The notes under the pieces are model-generated. The model worked only from the letters and a program-made list of their open reading frames with translations, did not search any database and was not told where the DNA came from. From assembly GCA_045106935.1 (NCBI GenBank), contig JBGCFN010000034.1:1-43525 (forward strand): a DNA stretch of 43,525 nt, given 5' to 3'. Within the stretch, counting starts at the first letter, position 1, and each line of letters opens with the position of its first letter. The stretch is from UBA1858 sp045106935 (lineage in GTDB: Bacteria > Pseudomonadota > Gammaproteobacteria > UBA4575). Both the position numbers and the translations under genes were made by a program. Below, one piece after another: positions 19,348 through 27,406 of the stretch.

Positions 19348-20766
19348 ATGGATAAATCTAATTTTGATGTTGTCGTTATTGGGGCGGGGCCAGCTGGGTA
19401 TGTGTGTGCAATTCGTTGTGCACAGTTAGGCTTGAATGTTGCCTGTGTGGATGCATGGTCTGATAAAAATAAGAAGCCAAGTCCAGGTGGAACCTGTTTA
19501 AATGTAGGGTGTATTCCTTCAAAAGCTTTATTAGACTCCAGCCACCATTATGCATTTTTAGCTGAGCATGCAAATGAGCATGGAATTTCAACCGGACAAT
19601 GTGAAATTGATATTGCTAAGATGATGCAAAGAAAAAACAAGGTGGTTAAAACACTGACAACGGGTGTTAAAGGATTATTAAAAAAGAACAAAGTCACTTT
19701 TATACATGGCGAAGCAACAATAAATTCTGCAAAAGAAATTCAAGTAAATAATCATGATGGCAACCAACAGCTTTCTTCAGAAACGATAGTGATTGCCACG
19801 GGTTCTAAACCACTTGAATTGGATTTTTTACCGATAGATCAAAAACAAATTGTTGACTCTACAGGTGCTTTAGCACTAGAAAGTGTGCCTGATCATTTAG
19901 GAATTATCGGTGCGGGTGTCATTGGTCTTGAAATGGCGAGTGTTTGGAGTCGTTTAGGTGCTAAGGTCACAATCTGGGAAGCGTCAGAGCAATTTTTGCC
20001 AACCGTTGATGCTGATATTGCTAAGCAAGCAAGTAAGATATACACATCTCAAGGGTTTGACATTCAACTCAATAGTCAAGTGCAAGCAGCCACAAAGAAT
20101 AATGACTCTGTATCAGTGACAGTATCAAATGCTCAAGGTGAGACTCAAACAGAAGTGAATTGCTTGTTAGTTGCGATTGGACGAGTTGCAAATACTGAAA
20201 ATCTGGGATTGAGTGAATTGGGAATAAAACAAGACTCGCGTGGTTTTGTTGAGGTAGATGAACACTGGAAAACCAATATAGACGGTATTTATGCCATAGG
20301 TGATGTGATTGGTGGTGCAATGTTAGCTCACAAAGGCTCTGAAGAAGGTATTGCCTTGGCTGAACAATTAGTCAATCAATACGGTCATGTAAATTATTCT
20401 GCCATTCCATGGATTATTTATACCTGGCCAGAAATCGCTTGGGCAGGTGAAACAGAAGCTAAGTTAAAATCTGCTAATATTGAATACAAAACAGGTTCAT
20501 TTCCTTTTATGGCGCTTGGACGTGCTCGTGCCATGGGTGATACAGAAGGGATGATTAAATTTATTGCAGATGCGCAATCAGATAAACTTCTTGGTGTGCA
20601 TATAATTGGGCCAAGTGCATCTGAATTGATCGCTGAAGCTGTGCTTGCACTAGAAACAGAAATGACCGCGGAAGACTTAGCAAGAACAATACATGGTCAC
20701 CCTACTTTGTCAGAGGGCATGCATGAAGCTGCGCTTGATGTTGATGGGCGTGCAATACATTTTTAA
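19348..20766 (+). CDS. lpd: Dihydrolipoyl dehydrogenase (E3)
   Basis: Lpd reoxidises the dihydrolipoyl groups of the 2-oxo acid dehydrogenase complexes. The 472-residue protein has the FAD motif VVVIGAGPAGYV, redox-active C50 and C55 in GGTCLNVGCIPSK, the NAD motif IGAGVIGLEMASVW, YAIGDVIGGAMLAHKG and the C-terminal HGHPTLSEGMHEA with the catalytic His-Glu pair. It starts 2 bases after the sucB stop. The gene is intact. Confidence 0.96.
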   Translation: MDKSNFDVVVIGAGPAGYVCAIRCAQLGLNVACVDAWSDKNKKPSPGGTCLNVGCIPSKALLDSSHHYAFLAEHANEHGISTGQCEIDIAKMMQRKNKVVKTLTTGVKGLLKKNKVTFIHGEATINSAKEIQVNNHDGNQQLSSETIVIATGSKPLELDFLPIDQKQIVDSTGALALESVPDHLGIIGAGVIGLEMASVWSRLGAKVTIWEASEQFLPTVDADIAKQASKIYTSQGFDIQLNSQVQAATKNNDSVSVTVSNAQGETQTEVNCLLVAIGRVANTENLGLSELGIKQDSRGFVEVDEHWKTNIDGIYAIGDVIGGAMLAHKGSEEGIALAEQLVNQYGHVNYSAIPWIIYTWPEIAWAGETEAKLKSANIEYKTGSFPFMALGRARAMGDTEGMIKFIADAQSDKLLGVHIIGPSASELIAEAVLALETEMTAEDLARTIHGHPTLSEGMHEAALDVDGRAIHF

Positions 20767-20814
20767 TGTTTAGCCTTCTTTAATAAAGCCCTAATATTTC
20801 TAAAGTAAGTCTCT

Positions 20815-21414
20815 ATGGCAATTGATGTCAATTTTAATAGCAATGCAGTTAAACTTCCGTTATTGCTCATTTTTCTATCGCCACTTATGATCGCTGTATG
20901 GCAATTTTACAATGGTACGTTGAGTGCAAATCCAATAGAAGAGATTACTCATATCACTGGAGAATGGGCTTTAAGATTACTGCTTATTACACTTGCAATT
21001 AACCCCGCACGTAAATTATTAAGCATTAATGGATTGATTCATTTACGACGATTATTTGGTGTGCTTAGTTTTTTCTATGTTACTTGCCATTTATTGATTT
21101 ATGCTATTTTGGATCAATGGTTAGACTGGCTAGCGATTGTTGATGATATAAAAGATCGCCCTTATATCACGTTTGGTTTTGCGGCATTCGTATTGCTGGT
21201 GCCATTGGCAGTGACCTCGACTGATGCAATGCAAAGAAAACTCCAAAGTGCTTGGGTAAAACTGCATAAATTAATCTATGTGATTTCAATTCTTGCTATA
21301 CTCCACTTCTGGTGGTTGGTGAAAGCAGACTTATTGGAACCATTTATTTATGCTTCAATTCTTGCAGTGTTGCTAGGTTACCGCGTGTTCACACGGGTTA
21401 ACCCCATTCAATAA
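20815..21414 (+). CDS. msrQ: Heme-binding membrane subunit MsrQ (YedZ)
   Basis: MsrQ is the inner-membrane cytochrome b-type subunit that passes quinone electrons to the periplasmic methionine-sulfoxide reductase MsrP. The 199-residue protein has about six hydrophobic segments. Its likely heme-ligand histidines are in RRLFGVLSFFYVTCHLL, WVKLHKLIYV and ILHFWWLVK. ITGEWALRLLLITLAINPARK is typical of the family. Its usual partner msrP is not adjacent: lpd is upstream and bioA downstream. It may pair with an msrP elsewhere or serve another redox partner. Confidence 0.9.
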   Translation: MAIDVNFNSNAVKLPLLLIFLSPLMIAVWQFYNGTLSANPIEEITHITGEWALRLLLITLAINPARKLLSINGLIHLRRLFGVLSFFYVTCHLLIYAILDQWLDWLAIVDDIKDRPYITFGFAAFVLLVPLAVTSTDAMQRKLQSAWVKLHKLIYVISILAILHFWWLVKADLLEPFIYASILAVLLGYRVFTRVNPIQ

Positions 21415-21493
21415 TTAGAGTATTCACAAGACCTGAACATAGGTCTGCCTTAACAACTTTTATTCCGTCTCTACCCTGAGGTGAGTGTTTTCT

Positions 21494-22858
21494 ATGAAAG
21501 AAAATTCTTTAGTATCCGATGATTTAGTTACAAGAGATTTTGCACACGTTTGGCATCCGTGTACGCAAATGAAAGACCATGAGCATTTTCCAATTATTCC
21601 AGTGGCGAGAGGACAGGGTGTTTGGCTAGAAGATTTTAATGGTAATAAATATATTGATGCTATTAGTTCTTGGTGGGTAAATATTTTTGGTCATGCAAAT
21701 AAAACGATTGGTGATGCTATTTCACAGCAAGCCCAACAATTGGAACATGTATTATTGGCTGGGTTTTCTCACCAACCTATTATTTATTTGTCAGAACAAT
21801 TAGTTGAAATTACTCCAGAGCCATTACAGAAATGTTTTTATGCGGATAATGGCTCCTCGGCTGTCGAAGTGGCACTGAAAATGAGTTTTCATTATTGGCA
21901 AAATGTAGGTAAACCAAATAAAAAGAAATTTGTTACTTTGCAAAATTCTTATCATGGTGAAACCTTAGGTGCGCTATCAGTAGGAGACGTTGAATTATAT
22001 AAAGATATCTATAAATCTTTATTGCTTGATGTAATTACTGTACCTGGGGCAGACAGTTATAATATGGAGCCGGGTGAAAACACAGATGATTATGTGACAC
22101 GTATGTTTACACATATGGAAAAGACCTTAAGTGAACATCATGAAGAGATCAGTGCAGTCATTGTTGAGCCATTGGTTCAATGCGCAGGCTCAATGCGCAT
22201 GTATGATGCAAAGTATCTAACTCTGCTGAGAGCTGCTTGTGATAAATATAATGTTCATCTAATTGCAGATGAAATCGCAGTGGGTTTTGGCCGTACAGGG
22301 ACTATGTTTGCTTGTGAGCAAGCTGATATTTCTCCTGATTTTATGTGTTTATCGAAAGGATTGACAGGCGGGTATCTTCCGCTGTCGGTGGTATTAACTA
22401 CAAATGAAATATACGATGCATTTTACGATGACTATGAATCCATGCGAGCCTTTTTGCATTCTCATTCATATACAGGGAATCCATTGGCCTGTGCAGCTGC
22501 ATTAGCAACATTAAGTATTTTTCATAATACTGATACCATTCAAAAAAATAAGGGTTTAATTCAACGTATACAAGAAAATGGTCAACGCTTTGAAGATCAT
22601 CCTAATATTGGTCATGTACGTCAAACAGGAATGATATTTGCGGTCGAAATGGTTGAAGACAAAGCATCTAAAACCCCTTATCCTTGGCAGCAACGACGTG
22701 GCTTAAAAGCCTACAAGCATGCACTTAAAAATCATATTTTACTTAGGCCATTAGGGAACGTTTTATATTTTATGCCGCCTTATGTAATAGAGTATGAACA
22801 AATAGACTTGGTGCTTGAAGTGATGGAAGAAGCTGTCAATGTGGCCGTAGCGGATTAA
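21494..22858 (+). CDS. bioA: Adenosylmethionine-8-amino-7-oxononanoate aminotransferase BioA
   Basis: BioA converts KAPA to DAPA in biotin synthesis, with S-adenosylmethionine as amino donor. The class III aminotransferase signatures are clear: HVWHPCTQMKDHE, DAISSWWVNIFGHAN, the PLP-binding DNGSSAVEVALKM, IADEIAVGFGRTG, the Schiff-base lysine in CLSKGLTGGYLPLS and SYTGNPLACAAALA. The ATG at 21494 is preferred to an in-frame GTG at 21485, because the GAGGTGAG ribosome-binding site abuts the GTG and is properly spaced from the ATG. This gives 454 residues. No other bio genes are in the window. Confidence 0.95.
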   Translation: MKENSLVSDDLVTRDFAHVWHPCTQMKDHEHFPIIPVARGQGVWLEDFNGNKYIDAISSWWVNIFGHANKTIGDAISQQAQQLEHVLLAGFSHQPIIYLSEQLVEITPEPLQKCFYADNGSSAVEVALKMSFHYWQNVGKPNKKKFVTLQNSYHGETLGALSVGDVELYKDIYKSLLLDVITVPGADSYNMEPGENTDDYVTRMFTHMEKTLSEHHEEISAVIVEPLVQCAGSMRMYDAKYLTLLRAACDKYNVHLIADEIAVGFGRTGTMFACEQADISPDFMCLSKGLTGGYLPLSVVLTTNEIYDAFYDDYESMRAFLHSHSYTGNPLACAAALATLSIFHNTDTIQKNKGLIQRIQENGQRFEDHPNIGHVRQTGMIFAVEMVEDKASKTPYPWQQRRGLKAYKHALKNHILLRPLGNVLYFMPPYVIEYEQIDLVLEVMEEAVNVAVAD

Positions 22859-22871
22859 CAAGATAGAGAAT

Positions 22872-23804
22872 ATGAACATGCGAATATCACAACAATTAAT
22901 ATTGCTTTTTGCTATGTGTATGGGGACTGCGATGGCTGAAACTTATCACTATCACACGGGTGAAGATGTGATTGGTAATATATCTATTCATACCATTAAA
23001 GATGGCGATAATTTTTTAGAGTTAGCACAAACTTTTCGTGTTGGATTTCTTGAGCTAGTGGATGCAAATCCAGATGTAGATCCTTGGATTCCAGAACAGG
23101 GTGCACAGATAATTATACCAACACAATATGTGTTGCCTAATGTCAAGCGAGAAGGTGTGGTGATCAATCTTGCAGAATTAAGGTTGTATCAATTTCATGG
23201 CACGAAGGATAATGTTTCAAGCGTATCCACCTATCCGGTCAGTGTTGGAAAGGACGATCAATGGGAAACGCCGCTTAGCTTCACTCGTATTACTTCAAAA
23301 ACAGCTAAGCCAAATTGGTATCCGCCGGAATCAATTCGCAAAGAACATGAAGAGAACAATGACCCATTACCAAAAATTGTTCCTCCAGGCCCAGATAATC
23401 CATTGGGAGACTATAAAATTGGGTTAGCTTTATCTGGTTATCTGATACATGGAACAAATGTACCTGAAGGAATTGGTATGCGTGTGACTCACGGTTGTAT
23501 TCGCCTTCATCCTACTGGAATTGAAAAATTATTTAAGAGTGTAGAAATAAATACACCAGTGACGATTGTTAATCAGCCTTATAAAGTAGGTTGGCGCGAT
23601 AATAAACTTTACGTTGAAACCCATTCTGAAATAGAAGAGCAAGAAAAAGCGTCATCTAGGAATCTAACTGAGTTTGTACAGTTGGTTGTTGCGCAAACTA
23701 AAGAAAATGAAAATGATGGTTATGAAATACTCTGGGAAAGAGGGTATCAAGAAGCTAGGGAGAAACGTGGTGTACCATTTTTAATGTCACTGAGAAATGA
23801 ATAA
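22872..23804 (+). CDS. L,D-transpeptidase (YkuD domain) with LysM
   Basis: The 310-residue exported protein has a signal peptide (about residues 1-22, ending AMA), a LysM-like segment (about 39-84, HTIKDGDNFLELAQTF to IIIPTQYVLP) and a YkuD domain with the catalytic motif GMRVTHGCIRLHP (C209). This is the ErfK/YbiS/YcfS/YnhG type, which crosslinks peptidoglycan or attaches Lpp lipoprotein to it. The extra C-terminal stretch after residue about 245 is acidic and family-specific. It follows bioA by 13 bases. The Lpp-like lipoprotein encoded convergently next door is a natural candidate substrate. Which subfamily it belongs to I cannot say. Confidence 0.92.
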   Translation: MNMRISQQLILLFAMCMGTAMAETYHYHTGEDVIGNISIHTIKDGDNFLELAQTFRVGFLELVDANPDVDPWIPEQGAQIIIPTQYVLPNVKREGVVINLAELRLYQFHGTKDNVSSVSTYPVSVGKDDQWETPLSFTRITSKTAKPNWYPPESIRKEHEENNDPLPKIVPPGPDNPLGDYKIGLALSGYLIHGTNVPEGIGMRVTHGCIRLHPTGIEKLFKSVEINTPVTIVNQPYKVGWRDNKLYVETHSEIEEQEKASSRNLTEFVQLVVAQTKENENDGYEILWERGYQEAREKRGVPFLMSLRNE

Positions 23805-23828
23805 CCCTGAGAGATAAAATTTAATTAA

Positions 23829-23856
23829 AAAAAAGCCCCTTAAAAGGGGCTTTTTT
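23829..23856. terminator. Bidirectional intrinsic terminator
   Basis: A perfect hairpin with stem AAAAAAGCCCC/GGGGCTTTTTT (extended by inner T-A pairs) lies between the L,D-transpeptidase and the convergent lipoprotein gene. Each strand has its own T-tract, so it can stop transcription from both sides. Confidence 0.95.
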
Positions 23857-23877
23857 ATTGTTATATCGATTCTGAAA

Positions 23878-24201
23878 TTACTTGCCTTTCATTGAATCGT
23901 GAAACATAACGTTCATGCGACGTGAGTTTGCATCACAGCATGCTTGTGCGGCTGCAGCAGCTTCTAAAGCAGCATCAGCTGATTCTTGAGCTGAAAGTGC
24001 CATATCTTTAGCAGTTGACGCATTAAACGCAGCAGTGTTTGCAGTGCGTAGTGCTTCATTTGCAATTTCACGTACTTCTGCAAGTGGGTCAATACCAGTG
24101 TCAGCAGCTTCTTCTGTACCTGTAACAGTACAGCCAGCAGCAAACGCTACAGTTCCAACCATTGCGAGAGCTTGAAGAGATTTCAATAACTTGTCTTGCA
24201 T
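23878..24201 (-). CDS. Lpp/OprI-like alanine-zipper lipoprotein
   Basis: The 107-residue protein has a lipoprotein signal with lipobox FAAGC (C24). A long alanine-rich heptad region follows (NEALRTANTAAFNAST, AQESADAALEAAAAAQACC), expected to form a trimeric coiled coil as in Lpp/OprI. It ends in SMKGK. In Braun's lipoprotein the C-terminal lysine is linked to diaminopimelate by L,D-transpeptidases, and here the last residue is also lysine. The double cysteine in AACC near residues 88-89 is a common feature of OprI-like relatives as far as I recall. A good ribosome-binding site (CGGAG) precedes the ATG. It is probably an abundant envelope protein. Confidence 0.82.
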   Translation of the reverse strand: MQDKLLKSLQALAMVGTVAFAAGCTVTGTEEAADTGIDPLAEVREIANEALRTANTAAFNASTAKDMALSAQESADAALEAAAAAQACCDANSRRMNVMFHDSMKGK

Positions 24202-24606
24202 TTTTTATAACTCCGAAGTTTTTAAAAATATATATATTTTAGTTGTTACAACAAAGTATCAAAGGTAGATCAAATACGCGTAAGCTAATGTTTATGCGTA
24301 AATTATGCTAATTCGATACAAGGTGCCTATTTTAAGTAAAAAAGTCACAGATACCAAGGTTTAATCTCAATCGAAGACTTTTTGCCGATGGTTGTACATT
24401 TTGGCCGCTATTTTGTAGATTGTTTAAGCAATTTAGGTTGAAATACATACGATTTAACATAATCATTAGTGAGATGAATCGAAGTATACGGAGTTGATAC
24501 GTGAAGTGGTCGAATATTCTTGCAATTTATCCTGTAAATGCTTCAGATTGCTGTATATTTTGCTAAAGTATCTCATCTTAAAATACCAAATACATACCAA
24601 TAAGCT
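24202..24606. other. Intergenic region between divergent lipoprotein and PilZ genes
   Basis: This 405-base AT-rich gap holds the promoters of the two divergent genes. On the minus strand, the lipoprotein side has the palindrome GTTGTTACAAC (24243-24253) just upstream of a run of TA repeats that could hold its -10 box. No RNA gene or convincing small ORF is seen. A reading frame from 24494 overlaps the PilZ gene and looks spurious. Confidence 0.5.
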
Positions 24607-24939
24607 ATGTCAGCAAGAAAAAATATGGAGCGGCGTCTTAGTGTTCGACGTCCTACGTCGGAAAATGTCTATTTATATTGTAAACAGCTCGAATTAGAAC
24701 GTTGTAAGCCAAGCAATATTAGTTCTCGAGGTGTTTTTATTGATTTTGTCCCTAAGCGAGCCTATGTGGGGAGACGTATTCAGTTGGTATTTGTGATTGA
24801 TCGAGGACGTACGGCTAAAATGATTCGAGTCTTTGCCGTGATTGCCCATATTTCTCAAAACGGTATGGGCTTTGGTTTTATTGGTAAACACATACCAACG
24901 AAACGAGGTGATGGATTACCCAAGCGGTTGTCACCCTAG
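24607..24939 (+). CDS. PilZ domain protein (probable cyclic di-GMP receptor)
   Basis: This 110-residue single-domain PilZ protein has the cyclic di-GMP signature that the holB-linked PilZ lacks: an arginine-rich N-terminal motif (ERRLSVRRPTSENV, RxxxR) and SNISSRGVFID, matching the [DN]xSxxG motif. The C-terminal strand MGFGFIG is also typical. It stands alone between the lipoprotein and a small unknown, so its output is unknown. Confidence 0.8.
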   Translation: MSARKNMERRLSVRRPTSENVYLYCKQLELERCKPSNISSRGVFIDFVPKRAYVGRRIQLVFVIDRGRTAKMIRVFAVIAHISQNGMGFGFIGKHIPTKRGDGLPKRLSP

Positions 24940-25017
24940 TTTTTGCAGTGACCACTAGATAACAACTAGAATGATTATCTAGAAATACGTTTAAATTTAG
25001 TTCTTATCTTATTGATT

Positions 25018-25095
25018 TTAATGTCGGTGTAAAAATACACCAACGCTTACGACAAGCACTAATAAAGCAATAATTAGATTAATTGTTATGGGCAT
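25018..25095 (-). CDS. Possible 25-residue single-pass membrane peptide
   Basis: A minus-strand ORF of 25 codons encodes MPITINLIIALLVLVVSVGV followed by FLHRH, a single hydrophobic helix with a short polar His/Arg-rich tail. It lies in the 425-base gap 24940-25364, which otherwise contains nothing I recognise. No strong Shine-Dalgarno is seen. The composition is like that of known small membrane proteins, but AT-rich DNA yields such frames by chance. Confidence 0.3.
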   Translation of the reverse strand: MPITINLIIALLVLVVSVGVFLHRH

Positions 25096-25364
25096 GATGG
25101 ACCGCTTTTATTATTATTATTTTTCTTCTTGTTGTCTGTTTACTTTATGCGTTAACTGCAAATAGCGCAAGTAACAATTTATTATAAATAGCTTATTTTA
25201 TAGTGTTTTTGTGACGTTTTCATGGCGTTAACAAATCATTAAATTCTTCTAACTGATCATGTCTTGTTTAATTCACTCTGTCTTTTTGAATTGGTGTTCG
25301 TTGAAATAAACATGCATAGTATGAATAACTATAATCATCGAAATAATGCTTGTTCAGAATAAAA

Positions 25365-25790
25365 ATGGGACGATTTGTTACAGTACATAAAGCGGCTACA
25401 TTAGTAGGAATTTCTGCTCGAGATTTGCAATCGGAAATAGATACAGGTCGTTTACCGTGTGTGAGAGGTATGGTTCATATCGATGACTTAACTGAACTAC
25501 ATCCAAATGTGAGTTCTGATGAAGCAGATATGGTGATGTGGGTAAATAAGATTAAAGATAGCTCTTTACAGCATGCTACAGAAAAATTATCTCATGAGCT
25601 GAGTAAACAAGAGTTGCGACAAATGTTGATGAAGGCTAATACGCAGCTATCCTATCAGCGCGATAAAATAGAGTCTTATGAAAATTTAGTTCATGAATTA
25701 CAGTACAGCTTACAAGTGCTGAAAGAGAAATCATCTGAGCCCAATAAAATCCAGAGTTTAATTGCCTGGATAGAAAAGAAGACTCATTAG
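25365..25790 (+). CDS. Excisionase/MerR-like helix-turn-helix protein with C-terminal coiled coil
   Basis: The 141-residue protein begins with a winged helix-turn-helix-like segment (FVTVHKAATLVGISARDLQS, then EIDTGRLPCVRGMVHIDDL, residues 1-45) of the type seen in excisionase/MerR-like domains. A linker and a predicted coiled coil follow (about 65-125, rich in Glu, Gln, Lys and Leu). The ATG at 25365 is preferred to a TTG 15 bases upstream. The target and function are unknown, and there is no linked phage or metal-resistance gene. Confidence 0.6.
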   Translation: MGRFVTVHKAATLVGISARDLQSEIDTGRLPCVRGMVHIDDLTELHPNVSSDEADMVMWVNKIKDSSLQHATEKLSHELSKQELRQMLMKANTQLSYQRDKIESYENLVHELQYSLQVLKEKSSEPNKIQSLIAWIEKKTH

Positions 25791-25827
25791 ATAAGTCTTA
25801 ATCGTTGCTAAATCTATGTTGAAAAAA

Positions 25828-26175
25828 TTAGCCTGGTGGCCAGGTTAAGTCTCGACCGGCAATGATATGTATATGTAAATGAAATACTGTTTGCCCAGCA
25901 GCTTCACCATTATTGATGACTAATCTAAATGCGTCGGCATAACCTTGTTGTTTTGCAATGCGCGGTGCCGTTAGCATTAAGTGGCCCAATAAGGACTGTG
26001 CTTGCTCTGAACTATCTGAAAGTTTAGGAATGACTTGTTTTGGCACGAGTAAGGCATGCAGAGGTGCCTGAGGGTTGATGTCATTAAAAGCAATACAAAG
26101 ATCATCTTCATATATGATCTCTGCGGGAATTTCTCGATTAATAATCTTAGTGAAAAGTGTGGCTTGATCTTCCAT
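25828..26175 (-). CDS. hinT: Histidine triad nucleotide-binding protein HinT
   Basis: The 115-residue HIT protein has the triad HLHIHI (H99, H101, H103), the start TLFTKIINREIPAEIIYEDD, NPQAPLHALLVPK and INNGEAAGQTV. HinT hydrolyses nucleoside phosphoramidates and acyl-AMP adducts. It is encoded on the opposite strand to its left-hand neighbour, with convergent stops 38 bases apart. Confidence 0.95.
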   Translation of the reverse strand: MEDQATLFTKIINREIPAEIIYEDDLCIAFNDINPQAPLHALLVPKQVIPKLSDSSEQAQSLLGHLMLTAPRIAKQQGYADAFRLVINNGEAAGQTVFHLHIHIIAGRDLTWPPG

Positions 26176-26273
26176 AGACTATGCCTTTCATCAATATAAT
26201 AATTAAGATGTAAGCATATCAATTCAGTGCGGGGCTTGGATATATATTTCCCATATATTACCGGTATGAAAAT

Positions 26274-26792
26274 TTAATCGAATTTAATTCTTAGTGCGAA
26301 TCCAAATGCATCATCTTCCACATCACCAATCTCTGGAAGGTAATGCACTTTCAATGAGTATCTATCCTTAGTGAAAAAGATATAAGGAATCAACGCAGGT
26401 CTTGGCTCTTGGCCATCATCATATCCTGTGATTAATCCTCCAATAGCACCTAAGCCTACCCAATCAACATCACCAAATGTAAATTCTTTTCCGGCACCGG
26501 CATAAAAACTATCCCGATATAAACTGTTCCAAAAATATCCACCTGCTAAAAAGAAAGAATCGAAGTGGTATTCGATTCCAATGCCGCGATTAAATTGATT
26601 ATATTCACTAGCATTTCCTGGGTGGTACGACGCTAAATTAATCTGAAGTGCAAAATTTTCTAACCTACCATCAAATAGGCCTTCTTGCTTTTCGCTGTAT
26701 TGATCTTTTTCTTTGGCGACGTAGATATCATCATCAGCAAATAACGACGTGGAAATAAGTAACAATAGGGTAACTAATGCTTGACGTAGCAT
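26274..26792 (-). CDS. Secreted protein, probable small outer-membrane beta-barrel
   Basis: The 172-residue protein has a signal peptide (MLRQALVTLLLLISTSLFAD) and then alternating polar/hydrophobic strands rich in Tyr, Phe and Gly (GIGIEYHFDSFFLAGGYFWN, VGLGAIGGLITGYD, YSLKVHYLPEI), ending in FALRIKFD, close to the terminal-aromatic rule for outer-membrane barrels (the last residue here is Asp). The start was moved to the ATG at 26792, which is preceded by AAAGGAC and leads directly into the signal peptide; an upstream start would put 24 polar residues ahead of it. I do not recognise the family. Confidence 0.65.
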   Translation of the reverse strand: MLRQALVTLLLLISTSLFADDDIYVAKEKDQYSEKQEGLFDGRLENFALQINLASYHPGNASEYNQFNRGIGIEYHFDSFFLAGGYFWNSLYRDSFYAGAGKEFTFGDVDWVGLGAIGGLITGYDDGQEPRPALIPYIFFTKDRYSLKVHYLPEIGDVEDDAFGFALRIKFD

Positions 26793-27060
26793 GATGATGT
26801 AGTCCTTTTCTGGTTGATAACTGGCCGATCTGAGTATCTTAATGTTAGGTACGTATTTGTACACAAAACCTAATGAAATTGAATTTAACTCCGATGACTG
26901 GTGTGGGAATTAAGACAAATTCGTGTGCCATAGTTTAGATTTTATTGTAAATAATTTAGTGAGTTAACGAAATTGCTATAGAATCAGTTTTTATGTCAAT
27001 AATCAAAATCTGACGAATTTTTGCTCAATTCTGACAGTGGTATGGCAGCATTGGTGAGGG

Positions 27061-27264
27061 TCAGAGAACGTGAGTATTAAGTTTGATTAATTTCTCTTTC
27101 AAAGCTATGCGTAATCTTTCTTGATAAGTGTCTTTGAATGAAGGAATTTGCGTAATCGTATTTATTGCCCAGTCGACGCCACCAATGGACACCAAGTCAG
27201 ACACAATTTTCGTGGTTTCACGATCAATTCTTGCTTGTTCAAAGTTTGTATATACTGTGCCCAT
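27061..27264 (-). CDS. Small hypothetical protein
   Basis: A 67-codon reading frame with balanced composition (MGTVYTNFEQARIDRETTKI at the start, a central hydrophobic GGVDWAINTITQI, a basic C-terminus). It is predicted soluble and helical, with no recognised motif. A TTG 12 bases upstream is an alternative start. It is divergent from the RuBisCO-like gene with a 142-base gap. Confidence 0.5.
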   Translation of the reverse strand: MGTVYTNFEQARIDRETTKIVSDLVSIGGVDWAINTITQIPSFKDTYQERLRIALKEKLIKLNTHVL

Positions 27265-27406
27265 AGATAGATCCAAATGTTTGTACGGTTACTTAGGTTA
27301 TCGGTAAAACTCAGTACTCTTTAGGTCTAACAAATCGTTTAGTCGTGATTTTTTACCAGTTATCGAGTTAAGCCATCGATATTTTAGAAATTAAGGAAAT
27401 TTCCTA

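Noticed and set aside
24494..24697. 67-codon frame upstream of and overlapping the PilZ gene
   Set aside because: It overlaps the better-supported PilZ start, has no motif and has a composition expected of AT-rich non-coding DNA.
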